Below are positions 1-6,350 of a stretch of 15,072 nucleotides of DNA, piece by piece; positions within the stretch are counted from its first letter, which is position 1, and the number at the start of each line of letters is the position of its first letter. This DNA is from Candidatus Equinaster intestinalis (lineage in GTDB: Bacteria > Bacillota_A > Clostridia > Oscillospirales > Acutalibacteraceae): positions 1 to 15,072 of the forward strand of contig JAGHTJ010000032.1 of the NCBI GenBank assembly GCA_018065375.1, in the 5' to 3' direction. The notes under the pieces are model-generated. The model was not told the DNA's origin, did no database searches, and saw only the letters and a program-made list of their open reading frames with translations. Both the position numbers and the translations under genes were made by a program.

Positions 1-204
1 GGAAAGCAGGAAGAAGTTACAGCCGAAAATGCCGAACATTCCGATACTTACTGTTGCCGTTACATCGCACCAGATATTGACCACATAGGAAAGCTGCTGT
101 AAGGCAAAGCACCCCGCCGCACAGACGAGGATTTGCAGATACATCGGTTTTTTCTTTTTAAATAACTTGACCGCACCGAACACGAAGGCGAATGCCGCAA
201 TCAA
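1..204 (-). CDS. Partial membrane protein, start uncertain
   Basis: An open reading frame runs off the left edge of the window. Read on the minus strand it stays open from a TAA at 247-249 to base 1. It encodes three hydrophobic stretches: one around LIAAFAFVFGAVKLF, then a KKKK cytoplasmic-type loop, then MYLQILVCAAGCFALQQLSYVV, then SIGMFGIFGCNFFLLS. This is a multi-spanning membrane protein of unknown function. No ATG or GTG start lies in frame between the stop and the first hydrophobic stretch. The only upstream in-frame candidate is TTG at 204, which already falls inside the first predicted helix. Coding sense without a start seems to run to about 231 (E-L-S-Y-G before the helix). The four-helix-bundle gene ends at 240, right where the start should be, so the original start may have been displaced. 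Protein family not recognised. Confidence 0.5.
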   Translation of the reverse strand, partial: MIAAFAFVFGAVKLFKKKKPMYLQILVCAAGCFALQQLSYVVNIWCDVTATVSIGMFGIFGCNFFLLS

Positions 205-226
205 GAACGATACAAGCCCGTAAGAT

Positions 227-617
227 AATTCATAATGCTTTACACATTATTTTCCTTTCTTGAAGAATTTATTATAGCCGATAAGATTTTTAATATTTCA
301 ACGCAGTCGGAATGTATACTGTCAAATTGTTCATTTGTCAGATAGTCGCTTTTATATAATAATTCAAGCCAATATTCCGTTTCACTTGCTTCTTTAAGTG
401 CAATATTCATTTTTGCCGTAAAGTCGGCATTGCTCTGTCCTCGAATTGCTTCCATAATATTTGCACCGATACTCGTACCGGAACGGAGCAACTGTTTTGA
501 TAAAATATACTCATGCTTTTCTTCGCACAAATACTTGTATAAATTGATAATTCTCAAAGCAAACGCTTTTGACTTATCAACAATAACATTGTCTTTTTTC
601 ATTTCCGATTATGAATT
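227..617. mobile_element. Putative mini-element around four-helix-bundle gene
   Basis: The four-helix-bundle gene is bracketed by AATTCATAAT at 227-236 and its exact reverse complement ATTATGAATT at 608-617. A TCA trinucleotide stands at 230-232 and again at 630-632. The upstream membrane-protein gene has lost a recognisable start at exactly this border. These facts fit a roughly 390-400 bp insertion carrying a single gene. No transposase is present, and the inverted repeats are made of the same 7-bp units found elsewhere in the window, so they could instead be ordinary repeat units that happen to face each other. Confidence 0.4.
240..602 (-). CDS. Four-helix-bundle protein (S23/IVS-type)
   Basis: A 120-residue protein of the four helix bundle family (TIGR02436, related to proteins encoded by 23S rRNA intervening sequences and to the Avd protein of diversity-generating retroelements). 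Visible family features are QLLRSGTSIGANIMEA around residues 37-52, then GQSNADFTAKMNIALKEA and the acidic-aromatic ETEYWLELL around 75-83. Length matches the family. The molecular role is unknown; relatives bind nucleic acid as pentamers (Avd) or sit in mobile or intervening DNA. The ATG at 600-602 is where family members normally begin, but it has only a weak GGA directly upstream. A 7-bp repeat array takes the place of a normal ribosome binding site. Codon use is more AT-rich than in the neighbouring genes. It lies inside a 10-bp perfect inverted repeat (227-236 and 608-617), which suggests it arrived as a small insertion. Confidence 0.9.
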   Translation of the reverse strand: MKKDNVIVDKSKAFALRIINLYKYLCEEKHEYILSKQLLRSGTSIGANIMEAIRGQSNADFTAKMNIALKEASETEYWLELLYKSDYLTNEQFDSIHSDCVEILKILSAIINSSRKENNV

Positions 618-642
618 GTGAATTACAAATCACTCTTCACTT
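608..642. repeat. 7-bp-register repeat array upstream of four-helix-bundle gene
   Basis: Five consecutive 7-bp blocks: ATTATGA, ATTGTGA, ATTACAA, ATCACTC, TTCACTT. The first two match the unit ATTRTGM seen at 671 and 1499. The array lies where the leader of the four-helix-bundle gene would be. Confidence 0.6.
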
Positions 643-670
643 TTTTCCGCCCTTTCGTTTTCCTTTCCCA

Positions 671-712
671 ATTATGCATTGTGCATTATGCATTGTGAAT
701 TGTGCATTACTC
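671..712. repeat. Tandem ATTRTGM 7-bp array (6 units)
   Basis: Blocks starting at 671, 678, 685, 692, 699 and 706 read ATTATGC, ATTGTGC, ATTATGC, ATTGTGA, ATTGTGC, ATTACTC. The last block contains the stop codon (TTA at 707-709 on the plus strand) of the minus-strand gene at 707-1453, so the array begins exactly at that gene's end. Confidence 0.8.
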
Positions 713-1453
713 TTCGGTTTTCTTTTTCTTCTTTCTGCCGAGAATAAAGCCGCCGAGACCGAACACAACCGCCGCTGCAACACCTACAATTATTGTAAGG
801 CTACCCTCGGAAATCACCGAGCCGAGGCCGATGCCGCCGACAGAACCACCCGAAGTTCTAACGGGGGCAATGCCCGGGTCTTGAGGGTTCATAGCGGGGC
901 CGATCGTTCCTACGCTTTCTCCGGCAGGCAGGTTAAAGGAGAGACCTTGTGATGTATCTGAATTTTGCAGGACCGTTCCGCAGTCCAAGCAAAATGTGAA
1001 TTGCTGTTCGTGAGGACACTTTGCTTCGCAGTAATTGCATTTTTCGCCGTTGTCAAACTTATGAGCGGGCTCAATGTTTTGTATCACATGGGAAGGGTCT
1101 GTAAGTGTTCCGCAACAAACGAGTTTTACCGTTCCGGCGTTTTGCGCGGTTGCATTTTCAGACATTTCGAGTTTTCCTACAATTTCAAGGGTGGCGCCCT
1201 CGGCAATGGTAACAGACTCGGTTACGGTAACCGTTACACCCGGGCCGATATAAATTGAGCCGGATTTTATCTCCAACTTGTTGATTGTGCAGGTGTCAGC
1301 AACAGAATAACCGCTGCCATCCGCAATAATATTACCGTCATTATCCGGATTTATGCCCATTTTCACTCCCGCCGCACTTGCCGAAATTGCCGCAAATGAG
1401 AGCATGGTGCATATTGTAAGAACCGCCAAAATGATACTTGCAAATTTTTTCAT
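707..1453 (-). CDS. Secreted membrane-anchored protein with Cys cluster
   Basis: A 248-residue protein of unrecognised family. Residues 1-28 form a signal peptide (charged start, hydrophobic core, ASAA cleavage region). Residues about 55-115 are rich in alternating V/I/T with repeated turns (SGSIYIGPGVTVTVTES, EGATLEIVGKLEM), resembling rungs of a parallel beta-helix. Residues 139-158 carry a zinc-ribbon-like set: C139, C142, C146, H148, C155, C158. A Gly/Pro/Ser-rich linker follows, then a transmembrane helix at about 218-239 and a lysine-rich tail ending KKKKKTEE. It should be exported and held in the membrane with most of the chain outside. AGGGGA precedes the ATG at a proper distance. It sits 74 bp downstream of the LRR gene without an obvious terminator between them, so co-transcription is likely. 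No LPXTG-type sorting motif is present. Confidence 0.75.
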   Translation of the reverse strand: MKKFASIILAVLTICTMLSFAAISASAAGVKMGINPDNDGNIIADGSGYSVADTCTINKLEIKSGSIYIGPGVTVTVTESVTIAEGATLEIVGKLEMSENATAQNAGTVKLVCCGTLTDPSHVIQNIEPAHKFDNGEKCNYCEAKCPHEQQFTFCLDCGTVLQNSDTSQGLSFNLPAGESVGTIGPAMNPQDPGIAPVRTSGGSVGGIGLGSVISEGSLTIIVGVAAAVVFGLGGFILGRKKKKKTEE

Positions 1454-1470
1454 AACAAAAATCCCCTTTT

Positions 1471-1533
1471 CTGAAAACTGAAAACTGAAAACTTATGCAT
1501 TGTGAATTGTGCATTGTGAATTATGAATTACTC
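1471..1533. repeat. Compound 7-bp-register array (CTGAAAA then ATTRTGM)
   Basis: Nine blocks in one unbroken 7-bp register: CTGAAAA three times (1471, 1478, 1485), CTTATGC (1492), ATTGTGA, ATTGTGC, ATTGTGA, ATTATGA (1499-1526) and ATTACTC (1527). Two unrelated unit sequences share one register. The last block holds the stop codon of the LRR gene, as in the array at 671-712. Confidence 0.8.
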
Positions 1534-2256
1534 TTCGGTTTTCTTTTTCTTCTTAATTATTACAAGCGCCGCCACGCCGCCGAGGGCAAGAACTAAAACG
1601 GCAATGATTATCCAAACATTACCAGCGGAAATAATCGAGGCTTCGCCGCCCGAAAAATGTTTTTTTGCATTTTTGAGTGTATCGTTTCCGCTGCTGATGG
1701 TAATATTGTTCCATTGTTCTTCGGTGCCGCTGTAGTAAACATCTTGCAGTCCGCTCGAAAGGAACGCAGAGCCCTGAACTGCCTTTAAGCCACTGCCGAT
1801 TGTAATTTCTTTCAAAGCGGTACATTTTTCAAAGGCGTTATTGGCGATATTTATAACAGCATCGGGAATTACAATTTTTGTAAGGGATGCGCAATTTAAA
1901 AATGCAAAGCCGTAAATACTTGTTACGCCGCTGCCGATTGTAACCTCCGTAAGCTCGGTGCAGTCAAAAAACGCATAACGACCGATTTTCGTTACTTTAT
2001 CACCAATGATAACGGTTTTGATATTTTTTCTGTAATCGTACCAGGGCGCTCCGTTTGCACCGTAGCTATACATAATTCCGTCTCCGGAAATTGTAAGTAC
2101 ACCGTCATTCAGTTCCCAGGCAAGAGTACTGCCGCAGGTGCCTTTTTTGGGGTTTTGACCATTTAAGTCGGGCTCTGCCGAAACGGTAACGGTAAATACC
2201 GAAATCACGCCCAAAATTATTGCTGTTGTTAAAAGAAATGTGATGATTCTTTTCAT
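1528..2256 (-). CDS. BspA-type leucine-rich-repeat surface protein
   Basis: A 242-residue exported protein. Residues 1-27 are a signal peptide ending in VSA. Residues about 40-76 match the small domain that often precedes LRR_5 repeats in gut Firmicutes (CGSTLAWELNDGVLTISGDG, then APWYDYR). Residues 79-169 form four LRR_5 (BspA/TpLRR) repeats of about 23 residues with the pattern L-x-x-(I/V)-x-I-G-x-x-V-x-x-I-x-x-x-A-F-x-x-C. A YYSGTEEQWNNI segment follows, as is usual after such repeats. A transmembrane helix spans about 213-234 and the tail is KKKKKTEE. Such proteins are thought to mediate surface binding; the ligand is unknown. The ATG has GAGGTG six to seven bases upstream and a clear promoter. 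It is short for the family, with only four repeats. It lacks a sortase motif although a class B sortase is encoded at 6402. Confidence 0.88.
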   Translation of the reverse strand: MKRIITFLLTTAIILGVISVFTVTVSAEPDLNGQNPKKGTCGSTLAWELNDGVLTISGDGIMYSYGANGAPWYDYRKNIKTVIIGDKVTKIGRYAFFDCTELTEVTIGSGVTSIYGFAFLNCASLTKIVIPDAVINIANNAFEKCTALKEITIGSGLKAVQGSAFLSSGLQDVYYSGTEEQWNNITISSGNDTLKNAKKHFSGGEASIISAGNVWIIIAVLVLALGGVAALVIIKKKKKTEE

Positions 2257-2277
2257 AATTGCACCTCGTTGTTTTTA

Positions 2278-2306
2278 GTTATATATTTATACGAATTAAA
2301 TTTCAA
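2278..2306 (-). promoter_or_regulatory. Promoter of LRR surface-protein gene
   Basis: On the minus strand, TTGAAA (2301-2306), a 17-base spacer and TATAAC (2278-2283), about 20 bases before the start codon. An 11-bp A/T inverted repeat (2329-2339 and 2341-2351) lies just upstream. Confidence 0.65.
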
Positions 2307-2496
2307 AATGGCTACAACTTTTTGAATTTTTTTTGAAAAATTTTCAAAAAACGGGCATAGCGAGCCCTACCCATATACTATAAAAGCAGTGCAGCATATT
2401 TTCCCTTTGATTACAAGATTTTTCAAAAGAAAAAAGAAGGCAGACCGCCTGTAAATGCCGCAGCATAAAAGGTAGCCTGCTGTTTGTTTATATTTG

Positions 2497-2543
2497 TAAA
2501 AAGAGACATATAAATCAGCCCGAAGGGTAATCTATATGTCTCT
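2497..2543 (-). terminator. Intrinsic terminator of lysS
   Basis: An 11-bp perfect stem (2502-2512 with 2533-2543, AGAGACATATA/TATATGTCTCT) with a small inner CCC-TTCG-GGG-like hairpin, followed on the minus strand by a T-run at 2498-2502. It starts about 25 bases past the lysS stop codon. Confidence 0.85.
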
Positions 2544-2567
2544 CTATATGTCTATTGATTAAATTAT

Positions 2568-4067
2568 TTAGTCCAACGGTTTCATCGTCGGGAAGAGGAG
2601 GACATCTCGGATTGATGCGGAGTCGGTAAGTAGCATTACGAGGCGGTCGATACCGAATCCGAGGCCGCCGGTGGGTGCCATACCGTATTCGAGGGCGGTT
2701 ACATAATCGTAATCTACCTCTGCCTTACAGTCGGGCTCCTCTGCCTTTTTGGCGGCAACCTGCTTTTCGAAGCGTTCCTTCTGGTCAATCGGGTCGTTAA
2801 GCTCGGAGAATGCGTTGCCGAACTCGGTGGCGTTTATAAAATACTCAAAACGCTCGGTGAATGCAGGGTCCTCGGGTTTACGCTTCGCAAGCGGGCTATT
2901 CTCAACCGGATAATCATAGATAAATGTAGGCTGAATGAGGTTTTCTTCAACAAAAGCATCGAAAAACTCTGCGAGTACCGCGCCTTTTGTTGCATTCTCG
3001 GCGACCTCTACGTGGTGCTCTTTTGCGCAGTTGCGGGCGTCTTCATCGGTCTTCCAATCGTAATAATCGCAGCCCGAATACTTCTTAACCGCCTCTACCA
3101 TGGTAAGGCGCTCCCACTTGCCCATATTGATTTCGGTGCCCTGATAGTTAATGATTTTACTGCCGCAAATCTTCTCTGCGAGCATGGTATTAAGTTCTTC
3201 AACCAAATCCATCATACCCTTATAATCGGTGTATGCCTGATAGAGCTCGATTGAGGTAAACTCGGGGTTATGCTTTGTATCCATTCCCTCATTACGGAAA
3301 ATTCTGCCAACCTCATAAACTCTATCCATTCCGCCTACAATAAGTCTTTTCAGATAAAGCTCGGTTTCGATACGCAGGTACATATCCATATCAAGTGTAT
3401 TATGGTGGGTTTTAAAGGGGCGCGCCGAGGCACCTATTTCGAGCGGTACGAGAATCGGCGTATCGACCTCCAAAAATCCCTTATTATCAAGATAATTTCT
3501 GATTTCCTTAAGTATCTGCGAGCGTTTTACGAAAACGTCCTTTACGTCTCTGTTCATAATGAGGTCAACATAGCGCTGACGGTAGCGAAGGTCGTTATCG
3601 CGCAGACCGTGGAACTTTTCGGGCAGGGGAAGCAAGGATTTACTGAGCAGCTCAATTTTCTGTGTGTGCACCGAAATTTCGCCGGTTTGGGTTTTGAAAA
3701 CAAATCCCTCTACACCTACTATATCGCCTATATCGAACTTTTTGAATGCCATATAGGGTTCTTCGCCTACATCGTCTCTGCGGATATAAAGCTGAATTCT
3801 GTCGGTAGAATCCTGAATATTATAAAAGCTTGCCTTACCCATAATTCTGCGGCTCATCATTCTGCCGGCAATTCTTACGGTTTTGCCATCAAGCTCCTCG
3901 AAGTTTGCCTTTATATCGCCTGCGAGGCTATCAAAATCGAACTTTGTTATCTCATAAGGATTTTTGCCCGCCGCCTTTAAATTTTCGAGTTTTTCGCGGC
4001 GAACCCTCAATATTTCGTTAAGCTCCTCGGCAGTTTGTTCAACTGCCTGATTATTATTATCTGCCAT
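2568..4067 (-). CDS. lysS: Lysyl-tRNA synthetase, class II
   Basis: Cytoplasmic enzyme that charges tRNA-Lys with lysine using ATP. At 499 residues it has the usual bacterial LysS length. Residues about 60-145 form the OB-fold anticodon-binding domain (TVRIAGRMMSRRIMGKASF). Class II motif 1 lies at about 186-220, ending in ASARPFKTHHN. Motif 2 is RIFRNEGMDTKHNPEFTSIE at 255-274. FGNAFSELNDPIDQ (416-429) is the LysS-typical segment. Motif 3 is GLGFGIDRLVMLLTDS at 468-483, followed by IRDVLLFP. AAAAGGAGC sits about eight bases before the ATG, deciding the start. It lies 50 bp downstream of greA with a terminator-like hairpin in between, and no promoter of its own is evident, so it probably depends on read-through from greA. 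No T-box leader is visible. Confidence 0.97.
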   Translation of the reverse strand: MADNNNQAVEQTAEELNEILRVRREKLENLKAAGKNPYEITKFDFDSLAGDIKANFEELDGKTVRIAGRMMSRRIMGKASFYNIQDSTDRIQLYIRRDDVGEEPYMAFKKFDIGDIVGVEGFVFKTQTGEISVHTQKIELLSKSLLPLPEKFHGLRDNDLRYRQRYVDLIMNRDVKDVFVKRSQILKEIRNYLDNKGFLEVDTPILVPLEIGASARPFKTHHNTLDMDMYLRIETELYLKRLIVGGMDRVYEVGRIFRNEGMDTKHNPEFTSIELYQAYTDYKGMMDLVEELNTMLAEKICGSKIINYQGTEINMGKWERLTMVEAVKKYSGCDYYDWKTDEDARNCAKEHHVEVAENATKGAVLAEFFDAFVEENLIQPTFIYDYPVENSPLAKRKPEDPAFTERFEYFINATEFGNAFSELNDPIDQKERFEKQVAAKKAEEPDCKAEVDYDYVTALEYGMAPTGGLGFGIDRLVMLLTDSASIRDVLLFPTMKPLD

Positions 4068-4083
4068 TTTTTATGCTCCTTTT

Positions 4084-4111
4084 AAAAAAGGCAGGAAAAA
4101 ATTTTCCTGCC
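4084..4111 (-). terminator. Terminator-like hairpin between greA and lysS
   Basis: A perfect 10-bp stem GGCAGGAAAA/TTTTCCTGCC (4090-4099 with 4102-4111) with a two-base centre, followed on the minus strand by six T (4084-4089). The lysS ribosome binding site (CTCCT at 4076-4080 on the plus strand) begins only a few bases later. It should attenuate transcription passing from greA into lysS. Confidence 0.85.
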
Positions 4112-4117
4112 GAAAAA

Positions 4118-4591
4118 TTATTTGGAAATTGAAAGAATTTTGAACTGTATTTCACCGGACGGTGCAATCGCCGTAACGGTTTCACCGGTTTTATGACCGA
4201 GCAGAGCTTTACCTACCGGAGATTCATCTGAAATAAGGCCCTTATCGGGGTCTGCTTCGGCGGAGCCTACTATACGGTATTCGAGCTCTTCATCAAATTC
4301 AACATCAAGAATTTTTATCTTTGAGCCGAGCATTGCGGTTTTTGCCGAGCCCTTTACATCGGTAATGATTTCAACATTTTTGAGCATTGCTTCGAGCTCT
4401 ACGATTCTTGCCTCGATTTTTGCCTGCTCATTTTTAGCCTCATCGTATTCGCTGTTTTCCGAAAGGTCTCCGTAACCGCGAGCAACCCTGATTTTTTCTG
4501 CAATATCGGCACGTCCGTTGGTTTTTAAATATTCAAGTTCGTCCTGAAGTTTTTTTAGACCGTCATCGGTAAGTCTGATTTTTTTCTCCAT
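4118..4591 (-). CDS. greA: Transcription elongation factor GreA
   Basis: Binds RNA polymerase in the secondary channel and stimulates cleavage of backtracked RNA. From the ATG at 4591 the protein is 157 residues, the usual GreA length. Its N-terminal coiled coil starts MEKKIRLTDDGLKKLQDELEYL and includes the typical ARGYGDLSENSEYDEAKNEQ with the acidic D-x-x-x-N-x-E-Y tip. The C-terminal FKBP-like domain includes GSAEADPDKGLISDESPVGKALLGHKTGE (split here: GSAEADPDKGLI, then SDESPVGKALLGHKTGE). A longer frame opens at 4630, but that ATG is only about five bases from the expected transcription start, while 4591 has GGAG ten bases upstream. The shorter start is therefore preferred. It is transcribed from its own strong promoter just after the upstream gene's stop codon. 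Confidence 0.95.
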   Translation of the reverse strand: MEKKIRLTDDGLKKLQDELEYLKTNGRADIAEKIRVARGYGDLSENSEYDEAKNEQAKIEARIVELEAMLKNVEIITDVKGSAKTAMLGSKIKILDVEFDEELEYRIVGSAEADPDKGLISDESPVGKALLGHKTGETVTAIAPSGEIQFKILSISK

Positions 4592-4641
4592 ATTATAAGA
4601 ACTCCGTTTCTTAATTTTGCCCGAAGGCATTACTGATGATT

Positions 4642-4670
4642 ATTATATAATATAATATCGGTTATGTCAA
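4642..4670 (-). promoter_or_regulatory. Consensus sigma-A promoter of greA
   Basis: On the minus strand, TTGACA (4665-4670), exactly 17 bases, TATAAT (4642-4647): a perfect match to the housekeeping consensus. Transcription should start near 4635, which rules against the ATG at 4630 as the greA start. The -35 box lies seven bases past the stop codon of the upstream gene. Confidence 0.92.
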
Positions 4671-4676
4671 GAAAGT

Positions 4677-5369
4677 TTATTTAAAGAAATTTTCCGCATC
4701 GGCTTTTACACCTTTAAGCGAAAATTTTGTGCAATACGCCTTTACAACATTTTGCTCACCCATATATTTATACATTCCCGCCGCAACGCTGAAAACATCG
4801 GCATAATCCGGCAAAGCTCCCGGAAAATCGCAGGAAAAAACCGGTTTACAGTCCTTAACAAACCACCCCTGTTCTCCGAAAACATAAGGTCCCGCAGAAA
4901 AGGGCAGGCGCTCGCTCGATATTATATGATTACAGCCGCCCATATCCGAAAGACTATCCTTGAGCACAGCGCAGGTTCCGTATTTTGCAAGCAGGTTTTC
5001 GCAAACCGTTTCATAGCTTTTTTCCTCGCTCACAACATACACCGTTCGGAAATTTTCCACGGCGGGAGCAAGCAGATACTGTATTTTACCCTGCCTATCA
5101 AAAATGGCTATATCGGTATTTTTATCGGCATACCGTATTACCGTATTAAGCAGTATGCGGTATTTGATTTCGGTAACATCGTCACTTGTATTTAAAACTA
5201 CCGGCACACGGCAGTTTTTAATGAATTTTTCTATATATTTTGTGTTGTCGTTTTTTCTTGATACCAGGCGGCTTAAATAAAATTCACCCTTTTTGCAGGT
5301 TATCCTCTCATTTATGATTTTTCTTCTGCCGCGTAACACCTGATCCTCGAGATTAAGCGCCGTAAACAT
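4677..5369 (-). CDS. Conserved-looking protein of unknown function
   Basis: A 230-residue soluble protein I do not recognise. It lacks a signal peptide and membrane segments. Residues about 85-155 show alternating strands and helices (TDIAIFDRQGKIQYLL, then FRTVYVVSE, then CAVLKDSLSD, then NHIISSERLPF), which resembles a Rossmann-like fold, but no Gly-rich nucleotide loop is obvious. The C-terminal part has a run of aromatic residues around FGEQGWFVKDCKPVF and ends FSLKGVKADAENFFK. A TTG at 5387 would add six residues, but the ATG at 5369 has a strong AAGGGGGAAG ribosome binding site that lies inside that extension, so 5369 is chosen. It diverges from the nucleotidyltransferase gene at 5456 and precedes greA. 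No terminator separates it from greA, so some read-through is likely. Codon use is like its neighbours. Confidence 0.75.
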   Translation of the reverse strand: MFTALNLEDQVLRGRRKIINERITCKKGEFYLSRLVSRKNDNTKYIEKFIKNCRVPVVLNTSDDVTEIKYRILLNTVIRYADKNTDIAIFDRQGKIQYLLAPAVENFRTVYVVSEEKSYETVCENLLAKYGTCAVLKDSLSDMGGCNHIISSERLPFSAGPYVFGEQGWFVKDCKPVFSCDFPGALPDYADVFSVAAGMYKYMGEQNVVKAYCTKFSLKGVKADAENFFK

Positions 5370-5380
5370 ATTCTTCCCCC

Positions 5381-5408
5381 TTGACAAAAAATATTTATGT
5401 ACTATACT
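5381..5408 (+). promoter_or_regulatory. Promoter of nucleotidyltransferase gene
   Basis: TTGACA (5381-5386), 16-base spacer, TATACT (5403-5408), about 47 bases before the ATG at 5456. The minus-strand gene starting at 5369 must have its own promoter overlapping this region; a TATAGT on the minus strand is a weak candidate. Confidence 0.7.
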
Positions 5409-5455
5409 AATTTATAGTAAATACTTAACATCAATAATACTAAAAAGGTGATTTT

Positions 5456-6343
5456 ATGGAAAAATTCGATGCAACACTTGTTGTTATGGCGGCAGGTATG
5501 GGCAGCCGTTTCGGCGGCCTTAAACAGATTGCTCCCGTTGGCAAAAACGGTGAGGCAATCCTCGATTTCTCGGTTTACGATGCGGCAGAAGCCGGCTTTA
5601 CCAAGGTTGTTTTTGTTATAAATCACGCCATTGAAAAGGATTTTAAGGAATTCGTAGGCAAGCGCGTTGAAAAAAGAATTAAAACCGAATACGTTTTTCA
5701 GGAAAAGGAATATTTGCCCGATGGATTTACCGTTCCCGAAGGCAGAGTTAAGCCCTGGGGTACGGGACACGCGGTGCTTTGCTGTAAGGACGTTGTTCAC
5801 GAGCCCTTTGCCGTTATAAATGCTGACGATTATTACGGCAAATCCGCTTTCCACCAGATTTACGAACAGCTTAAAAAGGAAAAGGACAACTTCTGCATGG
5901 TGGGCTTCCGCCTTAAAAACACACTCACCGAAAACGGCCACGTTTCCCGCGGAATATGCAGTGTTGAAAACGGCGAGCTTACCGATATAGTTGAGCGCAC
6001 CAAGATTTTATCCGATTGCACCTTTACCGAAGATGACGGTGCAACCTGGTCTCCCCTTTCTCCCGAAAGTGTTGTTTCAATGAATATGTGGGGACTTACT
6101 CCCGATTATTTCGAATACTGCGAAAAGGATTTCCTCGAATTCTTAAAGGCAAGAGGCACCGAGCTCAAAAGCGAATTTTACATCATAACCGCCATTGAAA
6201 ATCTCATAAAGAGCGGCAAGAAAAAGGTAAAGGTTTTAGAGAGCGAGGATAAGTGGTACGGCGTGACCTACAAGGAGGACACCGAAGCCGTAGTAAAAGC
6301 AATCGGCTCACTTATTGATAACGGTCTTTACGAGAATATGTAA
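5456..6343 (+). CDS. Sugar-nucleotidyltransferase-like protein
   Basis: A 295-residue member of the NTP_transferase (GT-A fold) superfamily, whose members join a nucleoside triphosphate to a sugar- or alcohol-phosphate to make an activated precursor. The nucleotide-binding loop is AAGMGSRFGGLKQIAPVG (12-29). KPWGTGHAV (99-107) is the second conserved block and NADDYYG (122-128) carries the metal-binding aspartates. EDKWYGVTYKED (264-275) may supply the later conserved Asp/Lys. The exact substrate cannot be read: it resembles GalU- and LicC-type enzymes but lacks a fused second domain. AAAGGTGA precedes the ATG. It is transcribed alone and ends at a strong bidirectional terminator. A role in cell-envelope sugar or phosphocholine-type activation is an inference only. 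Confidence 0.85.
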   Translation: MEKFDATLVVMAAGMGSRFGGLKQIAPVGKNGEAILDFSVYDAAEAGFTKVVFVINHAIEKDFKEFVGKRVEKRIKTEYVFQEKEYLPDGFTVPEGRVKPWGTGHAVLCCKDVVHEPFAVINADDYYGKSAFHQIYEQLKKEKDNFCMVGFRLKNTLTENGHVSRGICSVENGELTDIVERTKILSDCTFTEDDGATWSPLSPESVVSMNMWGLTPDYFEYCEKDFLEFLKARGTELKSEFYIITAIENLIKSGKKKVKVLESEDKWYGVTYKEDTEAVVKAIGSLIDNGLYENM

Positions 6344-6350
6344 AAAAAGA

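Larger units (their letters stand above)
2257..2567. other. 311-base intergenic region between LRR gene and lysS
   Basis: No gene is seen. From left to right it holds the LRR-gene promoter, an A/T inverted repeat (2329-2351), and a GGGC/GCCC hairpin (2353-2367) that on the minus strand is followed by GTTTTTT and could be a weak terminator. Next is a loosely paired segment at about 2439-2481 followed on the minus strand by a TTCTTTTTT run, then the lysS terminator (2497-2543). Confidence 0.6.

Noticed and set aside
1471..1533. Short tandem array considered as a CRISPR fragment
   Set aside because: Units are 7 bases without unique spacers, and no cas gene is nearby.
3270..3980. Long plus-strand open frame (236 codons) opposite lysS
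   Set aside because: It is an antisense shadow of a certain lysS; no ribosome binding site or recognisable protein.
4068..4117. T-box or other riboswitch ahead of lysS
   Set aside because: Only 50 bases separate greA and lysS; they hold a simple terminator hairpin and the ribosome binding site, with no T-box motif.
4592..4630. N-terminal extension of GreA from the ATG at 4630
   Set aside because: That ATG lies about five bases from the start site predicted by a perfect promoter, and the extension does not match GreA proteins.
5402..5941. Minus-strand open frame opposite the nucleotidyltransferase gene
   Set aside because: Shadow of a gene with clear catalytic motifs; no supporting start signal.
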